DNA of 64,000 bases from Nymphaea colorata (GCF_008831285.2 NC_045139.1:28499206-28563205); one strand, 5' to 3'. Positions 24,401-32,494 are shown, counted from the stretch's first letter. Made by a program: numbers and translations. The notes: generated by a model from the letters alone, not told the origin.

Positions 24401-27400
24401 AAATTTGTCAAGACGTTTCTCTTGAAGCTTCCAATAACTTCAATAAATAGCACACACAAAGAACCTCAATCTTGAGGAGAAGAAGAATGTATTAATCTTG
24501 ACAAAAGTATACAAAAAGAGGCTAAAAAGCCATATAATAATAAGGGTCCCAAGTGCCCTATTTATACAAGAAATAAAGAAGAAAGGAGGGACAGGAAATG
24601 GCTGCCGTTGGGAACTCCCAACAGCTATTTCCTTTGTAAAATAAAAAAAGGAAAAAAATTCAGAAAAATGCACGAAAAATAAAGAAAAAATAAAGAAAAA
24701 TAAATACAAGAAGTCCTATGTATACACACATATATTTATATATACAAATCATACATCAAACTGCTAGGAGTTTAAGATATATGATAGTAGATATCAAAAC
24801 ATGTATGTATACTTACATTATAAATTCTAACAATCTTCACCGCCAGAGCATGCTGATTTGCCATGAACGCCTGCATCCTAGCTTTTGCTTCCTGGTTCTA
24901 GCGCTCAACTGCGTTCAGTCTTTGGGTCATCAGCTCCATAGTCTCCTCCATACGCTCTCTGTGAGCCATTACGTCCTTTGAAGTCACTTTCCCTTGTTAG
25001 CCATAGCTCTGATACCAGTGTTAGCCTTGAACTAATAGAGGGCAATTGCTGCTTTTGCGAAAGCCCAGCCTTCACACCTTAAAATTGGTAATTCTCTTGG
25101 TAATTAGGGATAACTCCCTTAACGACCTTATATACTGCAATCCTATTACATGGGTGGGTTATTGAAACCTACCATCCACCCGACCCAGTTCCTAAACTGA
25201 CTCCACGCAGGGCAGATCCTGCCTCTGCTGACCCGACTTTACGGACCCAATAACAGACTTTCCCAACCCACTAACTTCACGCCTAACACTTGGCCACTTA
25301 AATTAGGGACAAAATATGAGCATCTTAATATGTTCATAAAAACTAATTAATACAAGCCTTGTTCTAATTCAAGTTGTTATTATGGAAAAAAAGTGATAAT
25401 GTGGTTGTGTGCATGTATTTACTTAACACATTTATGTTATTTTAACAATTCTTAAAACATCTAATATTGCATTTTTATTAGTTTATATATCTTTTCCTTT
25501 TCTACGTACTGCTTAATGCGCCTAACCTCTAGGTGCTGCTCGTCATCTAGGCCTCACCGAATGCTTTCAAGTTTTAACAATCACTGATATTCACATTCTT
25601 CTTTTGCAGGCTTGAATTGGTGACAGTTGTGTTAGATATTGGGTCTTGTAGATGTTGGGCACTTGAGCCAGCTGTCCAGACAATGGACATTTTCCAAGCT
25701 GAGAAACTAAAGCCTAAGTGCGTCAGTGTTTAGGAATGCCAAATTGGAATACAACTATGTTACATAGGTACAGGTATAGGTGCTGATACGGGTGCCGGTG
25801 TGGGTACACGTATAGACCATTTTGAAAAAAAATGGGTGCGGGGGTATGGCCGTACACACACACACACACACTCTATATATATATATATATAACTTACAAA
25901 CAGAATAGCATATTCATAAATTAGGATCCAAAATTTATAGATACTACTAAACAAAGTAGGGAAGTAACGCCGAATTTTCGCTTAAGACCCCCCTTAGGAC
26001 TTCATATGACAAGCAAAGTTAGGTAGTATTCATGGTTTTCCTGTAACGCAAAGTCCATTTCATTCATGTATCAGTTGTTTTACCGTTTTAGTTTCCAGTT
26101 CATAGCGATTATTACTTATACACTCTAAACAAGGTCACCATTCATTTTGAACTGCCACAAACCAAAGCCAGAGACCAACTAGAAGAATATTAGCCCAGGA
26201 ATGAAGCAAAACATCTGCTAACCCACCAACATCAAGTAAACAGGCCAAAACAAAAGGCTCAAGATAGGAATTCCGCACACCCAAAAAAGGTAAAATCAAC
26301 GTGCCAGAGCTATGAAGATCAACAATAGCCACCAGAATTCAACGATGGGCAGCGGGTAGAGAGAGACAAACTGGAGAGACAAAAAATAAATCAAAGAGGG
26401 AGACGGGTAGCAGGAGGGTACAACTCAGAGATCATACTTGTTTGTTGGTGTTTCCACCGGAGAAGAAACAAGAGATTCTGGGTTTGCATTTGCACCTCTC
26501 CTTCAATCTAAACTAATGGAGCTGTCAATTCGAGCACACAGTTAAGGGCGAGACTAGAGAAGAAGATAGCATCTTTCCCTCCCTCTCCTTCACAGAGCTT
26601 GTGTTTGACGGCTCTGTTGTGGGTGAAACGCAGAAAGCGTCGGGTACGTTGGAGTGGATGAAAACGTCGTTGTGGGTGAAAACGTAGAACCGTCGAAGGC
26701 TCTATGTTTCCTCTTCGTTATCTTTTGACGTTTACGATATCTTTTATCGTTAAAAAATGTAAACCACATTAAAAATATAAACCCTGTGGACGTTTTTGGA
26801 CTCTGTCAACTTTGACCGAGTTTGAAAATGGATGGATACGTACACGAGTACATTGACCATACCCGGTACGGTCATCGTAGTACCCGAGATGTACCCAAGT
26901 ACGTACCCATACCCGTACTGGTATCGTACCGGTACCGTGCGGGTACTGCTCCTTCCGAGCAGTACCAGTGTTACATAGGAATACAGTGTTTGCCTATGGA
27001 AATCTTTAAGGAGATCATTTTTCTGACTAATTTGGACTAGTAGTCTAGTATTAATTGGCAAAGGCTATTCATGCTTCCCGTTTCTTTTCTCTCATTATTG
27101 GAACCCATGTCATGAGAATTCAGTTTCTGACTGTATATTAGTTGACTGCTCTTGCTGTAAATGGACACTAATTTGGCTGTGTGCAAGTTTTCACACTGTA
27201 GGAGTAGCTTTTATTGCAGAGAAGTGCTAGCTTCATACGTGTTCACTTTCGTGCAACTGCCCATGACAAAACACTATGCCCTTGGTTTCGGATGTTAAAT
27301 GTAGAGGTGCATTCCATGTGATTACATTCCAAGGCTTTTTGGGTAGGAACAGAATGACCTTTAACCGTCTGGCATCTGACTACCTTCTTTATCCTGTGAC

Positions 27401-28976
27401 ATTGTGATAGTATACAGCCTAATTTGGAGAACTTATTTGATAAGCATTTCGTATTCTATATCAGAGTTTATTTGCATACCAATTATCCAGTTCTCAAAAA
27501 ATATAGACTTTTTTGCTCTTCTAATCTGTATTTTTGATCAGTCCCTTGTCTTGTATTTTCCAGGCCGAATTTATTGAGGAGCTCCTTCATGGAAGGTTTG
27601 TACAGGAACAATTCGCCCCTGCGATGTTCACTGCATATCGATGGCAGGTTTTTTACAACCTTCTAAGATCCTGTCCTTTTCTTTGTGTTTCACATCAATG
27701 ATATGTGATTGACTGCTCATCAGATGTCACACTTGGATCCAAAGCTGTTCTATTCCCTAATCCTAAAATGTATTGTTACATGAGATTGTCACTTCATTGT
27801 AGCATGAATAGGTCTGTTTCCAACGAGGACTGTTTATTTATAAATATGAAAAGCAGTTCTTGGAAGCTTGTTTTTGTTTTGTATCTTATAAGAACTCGCT
27901 ATGCCCATCAAAATGAGATCAAGTATCAAGAACATTTTGACATTTGTCCTAATTATTCCTCACCAACACCGTAAGTTCATAGCTAGTCGCCTTCATGTGC
28001 ATCACACTGCATCTCTATCCATCCATATACCTGATATAATGTATATTGGTACAGAGTGAATCTTATTGGTTTGATTGATAGTCTTTATCTAGTAATCCAA
28101 GTTAATGTACGATAACCTTCCAAATTTTTGTTAATGTGCTTTTGTGATTACTTTCAAGTTCATGTTTATATAATAAAAGGAGAGCTACGAGCTACTTTAG
28201 GAATTTGGAACAAGTAAATGTGAGCTTGCAAGTAGGAATAGTTTTGTACTTGTTTGAGAATTGACTCCGTTCCATTCTGTGTGTAGAAATCAGCCAGTTT
28301 TCTGAGCTGTTTGAGTGCGTACTGAGCTGTTTGAGTGCGTATTGAAATTAATTGTTGCTGCTGTAGCTCACTTTTCCTAGTAAATTTTTGACATTGAAGA
28401 ATGTGTGGATGAAACAGTTGAATATTGCTGATATGAGCTACGATGAGATGTATGATGTGTTCGGAGAAGTCACGTGCAAAGGCTTGTCTGGAGATTCATT
28501 GAAAAAGCTTCCTTGGCATGTAATTTCAGATGATGACAATGAAGATGGTTCCAGCGAAAACATGTGCTGCGCTATCTGTCTCCAGGTTTGACCGTTGCAC
28601 AAAATTAAGTTTATGGGCTTCTTTTAGCGGGACACGGTCATTTTAGATGTCACATGCTAACTTTGGTCTGAAAATAACGTAAGAATCAGATGCATGCCAA
28701 ATTTGAAACGACCACGACATGCTGGTAGTATTAGGAATTCTGCAATACAAACACATGCTCGAACATGTTCACACTTTCTGAAATCGTGGGTGTCTTTTCC
28801 TTGGAGACTTAATGGACTTCTCAGGTTTAAGTTTTTTCGATGAATATGATTAGGATATTCAGCTAGGAGAGATTGCTCGGAGCTTGCCATCATGTCGGCA
28901 CACATTCCACTTGTCATGCGTGGACAAATGGCTCATCAGGCACGGGTCATGCCCAGTATGCAGGCAGGACGTGTGA
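4832..28976 (+). CDS. NEP1-interacting-protein-type membrane RING-H2 protein with N-terminal RanBP2 zinc finger (5 exons)
   Basis: Exons deduced from phase and splice sites: 4832-5054, 12873-13051, 27564-27647, 28418-28585 (an in-frame acceptor at 28400 would add 6 codons) and 28854-28976; about 258 aa. Exon 1 encodes a RanBP2-type finger (WLCESC-N-CAAC, residues about 11-33) and a hydrophobic Gly/Ala segment that continues in exon 2 ([30 protein letters not shown]) as in NIP1/NIP2. Exon 3 carries [12 protein letters not shown] and [12 protein letters not shown]. Exon 4 carries [16 protein letters not shown] and the first zinc pair CAIC. Exon 5 completes the RING-H2 ([14 protein letters not shown] ... 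CPVC). Family knowledge: E3 ubiquitin-ligase-type RING; Arabidopsis NIPs bind the plastid polymerase kinase NEP1/RpoT context at thylakoids, though many relatives are endomembrane. The ATG at 4832 is the first in frame. Introns 1 (7.8 kb) and 2 (14.5 kb) are swollen by transposons. All joins keep frame and all eight RING ligands are present, so the gene looks intact. Confidence 0.85.
5055..5989 (+). other. Intron 1, 5' part
   Basis: The donor GTACTT follows exon 1 at 5055. The stretch is AT-rich without coding signal. A (CT)n/(TA)n tract lies at about 5850-5874. An exact 18-bp direct repeat (ATGAATATTTGTGACCAT) occurs at 5881-5898 and 6006-6023, shortly before the LINE. Confidence 0.6.
6135..7413 (+). 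pseudogene. LINE ORF1 (DUF4283-like nucleic-acid-binding protein with CCHC knuckle), frameshifted
   Basis: From the ATG at 6135 the frame encodes a typical plant L1 ORF1: [10 protein letters not shown] at residues about 34-43, a DUF4283-like region ([44 protein letters not shown]). The frame ends at 6905, but a one-base shift near 6895 leads straight into [14 protein letters not shown], a perfect CX2CX4HX4C zinc knuckle. That frame stays open to 7413 with a Ser/Lys-rich tail. So one frameshift splits the RNA-binding domain from its knuckle. Confidence 0.8.
7690..11737 (+). pseudogene. LINE ORF2: endonuclease, reverse transcriptase, zf-RVT, RNase-H-like domain (stops and frameshifts)
   Basis: A single frame is kept from about 7690 to 10250 with in-frame stops at 8136, 8568 and 9981. 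It contains an apurinic-type endonuclease ([31 protein letters not shown]), then reverse transcriptase ([49 protein letters not shown], and the catalytic YADD at about 9755). Near 10250 the homology moves to the next frame ([15 protein letters not shown], two further stops). From 10772 a third frame carries the zf-RVT region ([18 protein letters not shown]) and an RNase-H-like RVT_3 domain ([22 protein letters not shown]) to the stop at 11737. At least five lesions make it inactive. Confidence 0.85.
11821..12872 (+). other. Intron 1, 3' part with (TA)n(GA)n microsatellite
   Basis: No coding signal. A compound microsatellite, (TA)15 followed by (GA)20 or so, occupies about 12420-12492. The acceptor is the AG at 12871-12872, preceded by a T-rich stretch (TAATTTTCTTCTGCTTGAGTAG). 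Confidence 0.7.
13752..13878. mobile_element. Small hAT-like MITE with perfect 8-bp target duplication
   Basis: The ends are inverted: CTATGAAACATGGGTATGG at the left and, read from the other strand, CTATGTCACATGAATACGG at the right. The element is flanked on both sides by GTACATGC (13744-13751 and 13879-13886), a perfect 8-bp target duplication as made by hAT transposases. The interior (127 bp in all) is rich in GGTAC/GTACC. It shares ends with the larger element at 25755-26978. Confidence 0.75.
13905..14133. repeat. Two-copy tandem duplication, period about 119 bp
   Basis: Unit 1 (13905-14023) and unit 2 (from 14024) share TTTGGTGTTAAACAGTTTGA and flanking sequence such as TCCCTG..TTTGCATG and TATCAA..AAGTTC, with scattered substitutions and small indels. 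It lies in intron 2 right after the small hAT-like element. Not coding. Confidence 0.7.
15291..15571 (-). repeat. Gypsy 3' LTR
   Basis: 281 bp, TG...CA ends. It pairs with 25019-25288. On the element strand it is preceded by a purine run (15572-15585, read GTAAGGGGGGAGTGT), the likely plus-strand primer. Confidence 0.92.
15572..15585 (-). other. Gypsy polypurine tract
   Basis: On the minus strand the bases touching the 3' LTR read AAGGGGGGAGTG, a classic polypurine tract for second-strand priming. Confidence 0.8.
15602..16212 (-). pseudogene. Gypsy integrase C-terminal domain plus chromodomain, frameshifted
   Basis: The frame 16212-15802 gives [17 protein letters not shown], then [30 protein letters not shown] and [10 protein letters not shown], the integrase C-terminal domain. 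A one-base shift near 15815 leads to a chromodomain-like end ([30 protein letters not shown]), closing at about 15602. Chromodomains steer integration toward modified chromatin in this lineage. Confidence 0.8.
16209..16860 (-). pseudogene. Gypsy RNase H and integrase zinc-binding region; catalytic core deleted
   Basis: RNase H parts ([19 protein letters not shown] near 16700-16740, with a frameshift) lead into VADELSRAG at about 16530 and the H2C2 region ([21 protein letters not shown]). Directly after the FYWSGMK-like end the sequence jumps to [11 protein letters not shown]. The whole D,D-35-E catalytic core that normally separates these two motifs is missing. Confidence 0.8.
16972..17724 (-). 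pseudogene. Gypsy reverse transcriptase, broken
   Basis: The frame from 17724 carries [39 protein letters not shown] and [15 protein letters not shown] (fingers and palm). After a gap with frameshifts, 17322-16972 carries the active-site region, which reads [13 protein letters not shown] where the family has a single VFFDDILVYS. A stretch of T/A-rich bases looks slipped and duplicated (near 17255-17285), and the first catalytic Asp is Tyr. Then [19 protein letters not shown]. Confidence 0.85.
18218..19380 (-). pseudogene. Gypsy gag and aspartic protease, with stop and frameshifts
   Basis: Gag homology starts at about 19200 ([20 protein letters not shown]), shifts frame near 19085 into [13 protein letters not shown] and continues in 19036-18563 ([50 protein letters not shown]). 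An in-frame TGA precedes a decayed zinc knuckle (CFNSDQ, where the second Cys is Ser) and the protease frame 18553-18218 with the active-site motif [12 protein letters not shown]. Upstream of gag is a Pro/Ser-rich low-complexity run (about 19250-19290). The N-terminal part of gag lies beyond the Copia insertion at 24833-24998. Confidence 0.82.
19383..19860 (-). repeat. Copia 3' LTR with hairpin
   Basis: 478 bp. It contains a perfect 12-bp inverted repeat with a 2-base centre (19625-19650, CCAACGGCTAGA/TCTAGCCGTTGG), nested in a wider imperfect palindrome GCTGTTGG...CCAACAGC. The other LTR has lost most of this hairpin. The C-run 19861-19868 next to it is the polypurine tract on the element strand. 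Confidence 0.9.
19874..24002 (-). pseudogene. Copia gag-pol polyprotein (gag, protease, integrase, RT, RNase H) with a few lesions
   Basis: Gag N-terminus 24002-23742 ([21 protein letters not shown]). The main block 23377-21983 has the zinc knuckle [14 protein letters not shown], protease [11 protein letters not shown], the pre-integrase H-H-C-C region (WHQRLGHSS) and the integrase core ([30 protein letters not shown]). A frameshift near 22100 moves to 22106-21411 ([27 protein letters not shown]). The reverse transcriptase is in 21342-20734 ([31 protein letters not shown], active site [10 protein letters not shown]). A frameshift near 20735, and stops near 20715 and at 20312-20314, separate RT from RNase H (20659-20315, 20185-19874; [17 protein letters not shown]). 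Only about four lesions, so decay is recent. Confidence 0.9.
24371..24386 (-). other. Copia primer-binding site (initiator Met tRNA)
   Basis: The minus strand next to the 5' LTR reads TGGTATCAGAGCCACG, complementary to the 3' end of plant initiator methionine tRNA, the usual first-strand primer. Confidence 0.88.
24387..24832 (-). repeat. Copia 5' LTR
   Basis: 446 bp, matching 19383-19860 except for a deletion in the hairpin region, a small A-rich duplication (AATAAAGAAAAA) near 24680-24700 and the TG to TA change at its end. Confidence 0.9.
24833..24998 (-). pseudogene. Gypsy gag N-terminus, separated by the Copia insertion
   Basis: The minus strand encodes a coiled-coil-like start ([18 protein letters not shown]), an in-frame stop after NAVER, then [15 protein letters not shown] up to the Copia LTR. 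It continues at 19380 on the other side of the insertion. Confidence 0.75.
25000..25018 (-). other. Gypsy primer-binding site (initiator Met tRNA)
   Basis: The minus strand reads CTGGTATCAGAGCTATGG just inside the 5' LTR, matching the initiator Met tRNA primer site. Confidence 0.88.
25019..25288 (-). repeat. Gypsy 5' LTR
   Basis: 270 bp, TGTTAGCC...GCCTAACA, pairs with 15291-15571. Followed by CTTGG, the right target duplication. Confidence 0.92.
25294..27563 (+). other. Intron 2, 3' part
   Basis: Holds the 1.2-kb hAT-like element (25755-26978). The remainder shows no coding signal. It ends with the acceptor TTTTCCAG before exon 3. Confidence 0.6.
25755..26978. mobile_element. hAT-like non-autonomous element, 1.2 kb
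   Basis: Left end CTATGTTACATAGGTAC and right end (other strand) CTATGTAACACTGGTAC match at 14 of 17 bases. The flanks are GAATACAA (25747-25754) and GAATACAG (26979-26986), an 8-bp target duplication with one change. Subterminal regions are packed with GGTAC/GTACC repeats (25770-25810 and 26880-26970). A (CA)n(TA)n tract lies at about 25856-25890. No transposase frame is visible, so it needs an autonomous partner. Confidence 0.72.
27648..28417 (+). other. Intron 3 of the RING-H2 gene
   Basis: 770 bp, donor GTTTTT, two possible acceptors (AG at 28398-28399 or 28416-28417, both in frame). It contains a 21-bp tandem repeat (CTGAGCTGTTTGAGTGCGTA twice) at about 28300-28342. Nothing else seen. 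Confidence 0.6.
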
Positions 28977-29105
28977 GGGTTCTTTTATAAGGGAGACAAA
29001 GCAGGTTTGCTTTTCCATGTTCTCTTGTGAAGTATAAAATATCAGCATAGTCATGTGAATACTAAATAGTTCTTTCCTGCCTTTTTCCTTTCCCACTTTC
29101 AACTT

Positions 29106-29245
29106 CTCCAGATAAATATATCAAGATGTTCAAGTAGGAAAAACTGCCAGGAGCTTGCCATCATGTCATTATGTACATTGCACCTGACTTGCCTGGACAA
29201 ATCACTTGGGCATAGGCCATGCCCAGTGTGCAAAAGTTTCGACGT
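29106..29245 (+). pseudogene. Decayed duplicate of the RING-H2 terminal exon
   Basis: Starting near 29115 the sequence repeats exon 5 (28854-28976) at about 260 bp downstream. ARSLPSC is preserved exactly (GGAGCTTGCCATCATGTC), followed by counterparts of CVDKW (CCTGGACAAATCA) and CPVC (CATGCCCAGTGTGC). A 2-base insertion in the middle breaks the frame, a 3-base deletion shortens the loop before the last Cys pair, and the conserved Trp codon is changed. A partly matching upstream sequence (GATAAATATATCAAG versus GATGAATATGATTAG) shows the acceptor region was copied too. Confidence 0.7.
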
Positions 29246-29569
29246 TCCACAGCCATGTAAATAGTTTACATAGCCAATCATGAGACCGTTTTGAGATGTA
29301 AATTTTCCACGTGTACGAGACTGTATGTATTTATTTTTTGGCTAGGAAAACGTAATGTTTGTGCATAAGATTCAAAGAATATATTCTCGGTTAAAGGCAT
29401 GCTTGAGATACTTCGGTTATCGTGTCTCAAACTCTGCCATTCAGGATCCAAAACTTGCCCCGTGTTTCTTTGGGGAGTTCTACAGTGTCGTGCCAGACGT
29501 TATTGAATGACCCCAAAAAAAAAAAATCTGTTGCTAAGAAAAGCTGCCACAAATGAACATTAACAATAG
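29246..29569. other. 3' flank of the RING-H2 gene
   Basis: No gene seen. AT-rich, with a short A run at about 29514-29526. Confidence 0.4.
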
Positions 29570-30579
29570 TTTATAATGCTGGTACAGGTATAGGGAAGCG
29601 AGTACGGTTACAGCGTTTTTTGAGTATGGGGAAGCGGGTATGGTTACAGCCTTTTCTCCAATCTTGTTAAGGCGGTACGGTAATAATTATATATTCTTAA
29701 TTTCAAAAATAAAATTTAAGACTTTAAGAGTTTAAGTTGAAGGGCAAGGCATAGCAATGAAGTTATTACAACATATAGCAGAGCAACTAGCATATGCTGC
29801 ATATGACAGCATTAGCAACAATCATAAGCTGCGAAAAAGGGGAAAACTACAAACGATGGAGAATGCAGCAGCGGCAGTAAGTCATATGCTATAAAGGGGA
29901 AACTACATACGATGGAGTCGAAAGATTTTGATTTTTGAAGAAGCAAATAAGCTGTTAAATTATTAACATCATATAATAGCATATAACAATTAAGTTATTA
30001 ATAGCATATAACAGCAACAATCATGAGCTGCATAACTTATAAAAAAATTAACGAACATGTCTGAAAACGGTAGATGAAAGATTTTGATTTTTGAAGGAAA
30101 AAAACCAAAGCAGATTTGCAAAAGCGGCAGAAGAAAGAAACATCAACCAACAAGGGGGATACGAAAAGCAAGCCGCTGGCGACGAGGGCATATGCAAAAT
30201 AGGAAAGGGAAAAAAAAAATTACAGCAACCCTAAAAGCAGCCAAATGAAAAAATAAAAAAACATATTACTTCGCTGGCGAAGCTAAACGCTGGTGCCATC
30301 CACGGCACGGCCAGTCCCTGCCGCCAGATGCCCAAGCTCGCCCCGGACGCCGAATCTCCCGCTGTAGGCTGAAGCGAAGGACAGAAAGACAATCGCAAAA
30401 GGAGATGCATTGGCCTTCAGGCATCACGGGCGGGTAAGCTTTACATATTATTATGGTTTGAATCTGGTTTCGACCTAGAACCTGATTCAAACGTACTGCA
30501 CCATACCCGCGTACCCGTTTTGGCACACCAACGTACCGGTACGGGTACACGGGTCTCCCCACGTACCGTAGTGACATAG
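29570..30579. mobile_element. Probable third hAT-like element of the same family
   Basis: The left part (about 29578 on) shares GGTACAGGTATAGG with the element at 25755. The right end is GTACCGTAGTGACATAG, matching the CATAG-ended termini of the two clear copies, and the subterminal regions are rich in GGTAC/GTACC (30490-30565). The left terminus is eroded and no clean 8-bp duplication could be fixed (right flank CACAAAAT; a near match CACAAAT is at about 29549). The interior has repeated CATATGACAGCA-like stretches and no coding frame. Confidence 0.45.
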
Positions 30580-30819
30580 CACAAAATAGTTTCTGGATAT
30601 GAAAAGTTAATTTTGTCGTGTGTCAAATAGTTGTTGCATGTTGTACCAAAAAAAAAAAAAAGTTGTTGCATGAGTAAAATTTAAAAGTGTCACTAAAAGG
30701 ATTATGTCATGCAAACTATCATAAACCTTTGTTGCATCATATTCCATGGTTAATGTCAGTTTAGTAACTGTTTTTTGTGACACTTTAAAATTTTACCCAT
30801 CCGATAATATCGGACATCT

Positions 30820-30822
<3 letters not shown>

Positions 30823-30915
<93 letters not shown>
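30823..30915. repeat. (AT)n microsatellite, about 93 bp
   Basis: Uninterrupted AT dinucleotide run of more than 45 units, the longest simple repeat in the window; prone to length error in assembly. Confidence 0.95.
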
Positions 30916-30917
<2 letters not shown>

Positions 30918-31778
30918 TGGTTCAGGAGGAATTTTGAAAAGTGACTAATTATTTTCAAGCCTGTCTTTTACTTGTAATCTGTTACCTCATTTAAACCATT
31001 CTTTCGTGACTGTTTGTGTATCTTTTTTGCATGTTGGCAAGTCTGAAAATGTAAAAGGCGAAAGAATGGTTTGCCAGATCGACTTGGTCCAGGATCCCAA
31101 ACCACATTCCTGCGAACAGTGATGGGTTTAGGGAAAGCACTTTCTCTCCGCGTTCCCCTGGGTATTAAGCATGCGTTTTTTATCATTTACATCTATCGGC
31201 CGGCCCACTAAGTAACCAGTGTAGGCCTAGTCAGGTTTGCGTTGGGCGGGCTTGTTTGTCACACTGGCACTGACTGTTTGCGACTTCACTTACCTGAAAA
31301 AAAATAAGAATATCAAATTCAAGGGGATTCTTTAAATCCCAATATTAGCTAATAGACTACTGACAAATCTGCCTTTACTTTGTCAGACTGACAACGCAAA
31401 GTGCAGAATTTGGAAAACTTAAGTAGAAACCTTTCTTTTGTCAATATTCAAACAGGTTGAGTTTCACAGGCAGCCTGCAGTCAGGCTGGGAAAGAAGAAA
31501 AGTTCCAGTACAGTGCATGTAGTATGGGAGAGGGTAGCCGGGAAAAAACACACATACACGATAAAACTCTCAACTATGTCTATCTTAATCATAAAAATGA
31601 TTAGCTAGTATGGTTTAAAGTCTCCGTTGTTATTTTCCAGTTTCATTCGGAACCCTTCATCTTCACATCTTCCCATTTAAACATATTTTCATCCTTGTCT
31701 ACTTATGTTTCTCTGATATTTCAAAGCTTAAGAAGAAATGGTCAATAGTGACGGGTAGATGTTAGACATGAAAGATTT

Positions 31779-32006
31779 AAATGCCGAATCAACTTAAGTC
31801 ACAGTTTTAAAAATAAATATCACGTTCTTCGAGTAACGAGGAACATGTTTAGTACGGCAGCTAAATACTGGGGATGAAGCAGAAAGCTGTTAAAATGCCA
31901 ATCAACTTAAATCACAGTTTTAAAAGTAAAGGCCACATTCTGCGAGCAACGAGGAACATGTTTAGTACGGCAGCCAGATGCAGGGGATGAAGCAGAAAGC
32001 TGTTGA
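31779..32006. repeat. Two-copy tandem duplication, period about 113 bp
   Basis: The unit begins AAATGCC(G)AATCAACTTAA and ends GGGATGAAGCAGAAAGCTGTT. Both copies share GAGGAACATGTTTAGTACGG exactly, with about 10-15 differences overall. Noncoding. Confidence 0.85.
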
Positions 32007-32494
32007 AAAATAAGCATAACCATGGGAGGAGATTTCTATGTTATAGGTGGCAAATAAGAATGGGCAGCGGGCTCACGCAGCCTTTGTCCGGAAGAATGGG
32101 CAGCGGGCTGAAGTTAGGCCGCATTTTTTACCGTCAGGCCAGGCAGATAACTCAACTTGAACTTGACTCATTCATAAGTGAGTGGATCTCAAGTTTAAAT
32201 TCATACTTGAAATGTTAAATGAATCTTGTTCGAGTTTTAAAAATTCAAATAAGAACTCGACTAGTTTACACTCGACTCAATTCATCTAAATTGTGTCATG
32301 AATGAGAGATTTTCTGCTGCTAAGTTTTTCTTTTAAAAATATTTAGATACATAATATGTGCATTCTTTCTTTAAATTTTCTGTTATACGGTCCTTTAAAG
32401 TTGAACAAGTTAAAAGAAATGAGTTAAACAAGTTACAATGAATGACATATTTTCAAGTGAACATTAACAAGTTAGCTCATAGTCGAGAGCTCGA

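Larger units (their letters stand above)
19383..24832 (-). mobile_element. Ty1/Copia LTR retrotransposon nested in the Gypsy gag
   Basis: LTRs at 19383-19860 (478 bp) and 24387-24832 (446 bp) share nearly all their sequence and end in TTCTAACA. The left one starts TGTAAATC, the right one TATAAATC (end base mutated). On the minus strand the order is LTR, tRNA-iMet primer site, gag, protease, integrase, reverse transcriptase, RNase H, polypurine run, LTR, which is Copia order (integrase before RT). No matching 5-bp target duplication was found (left flank GACCA, right flank ATCTT). It splits the Gypsy gag frame, so it is the younger insertion. A few lesions disable it. Confidence 0.93.
15291..25288 (-). 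mobile_element. Ty3/Gypsy chromovirus LTR retrotransposon, with a nested Copia element
   Basis: Two LTRs of about 275 bp (15291-15571 and 25019-25288), both TGTTAGCC...GCCTAACA, are flanked by a perfect 5-bp target duplication CTTGG (15286-15290 and 25289-25293). Read on the minus strand the order is 5' LTR, tRNA-iMet primer site, gag, protease, reverse transcriptase, RNase H, integrase, chromodomain, polypurine tract, 3' LTR, which is the chromovirus layout. A 5.4-kb Copia element (19383-24832) splits gag. Without it the Gypsy element is about 4.5 kb. It is dead: many frameshifts, a mutated RT active site and no integrase catalytic core. The LTRs differ at roughly 17 sites, mostly transitions, plus an 11-bp indel, so it is fairly old. 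It lies antisense in intron 2. Confidence 0.93.

Noticed and set aside
28388..28591. Separate 67-aa gene starting at 28388
   Set aside because: It is exon 4 of the RING-H2 gene read through its flanking intron.
30823..30915. Long (AT)n as an origin or scaffold attachment site
   Set aside because: Only a dinucleotide run; nothing beyond AT content supports a function.
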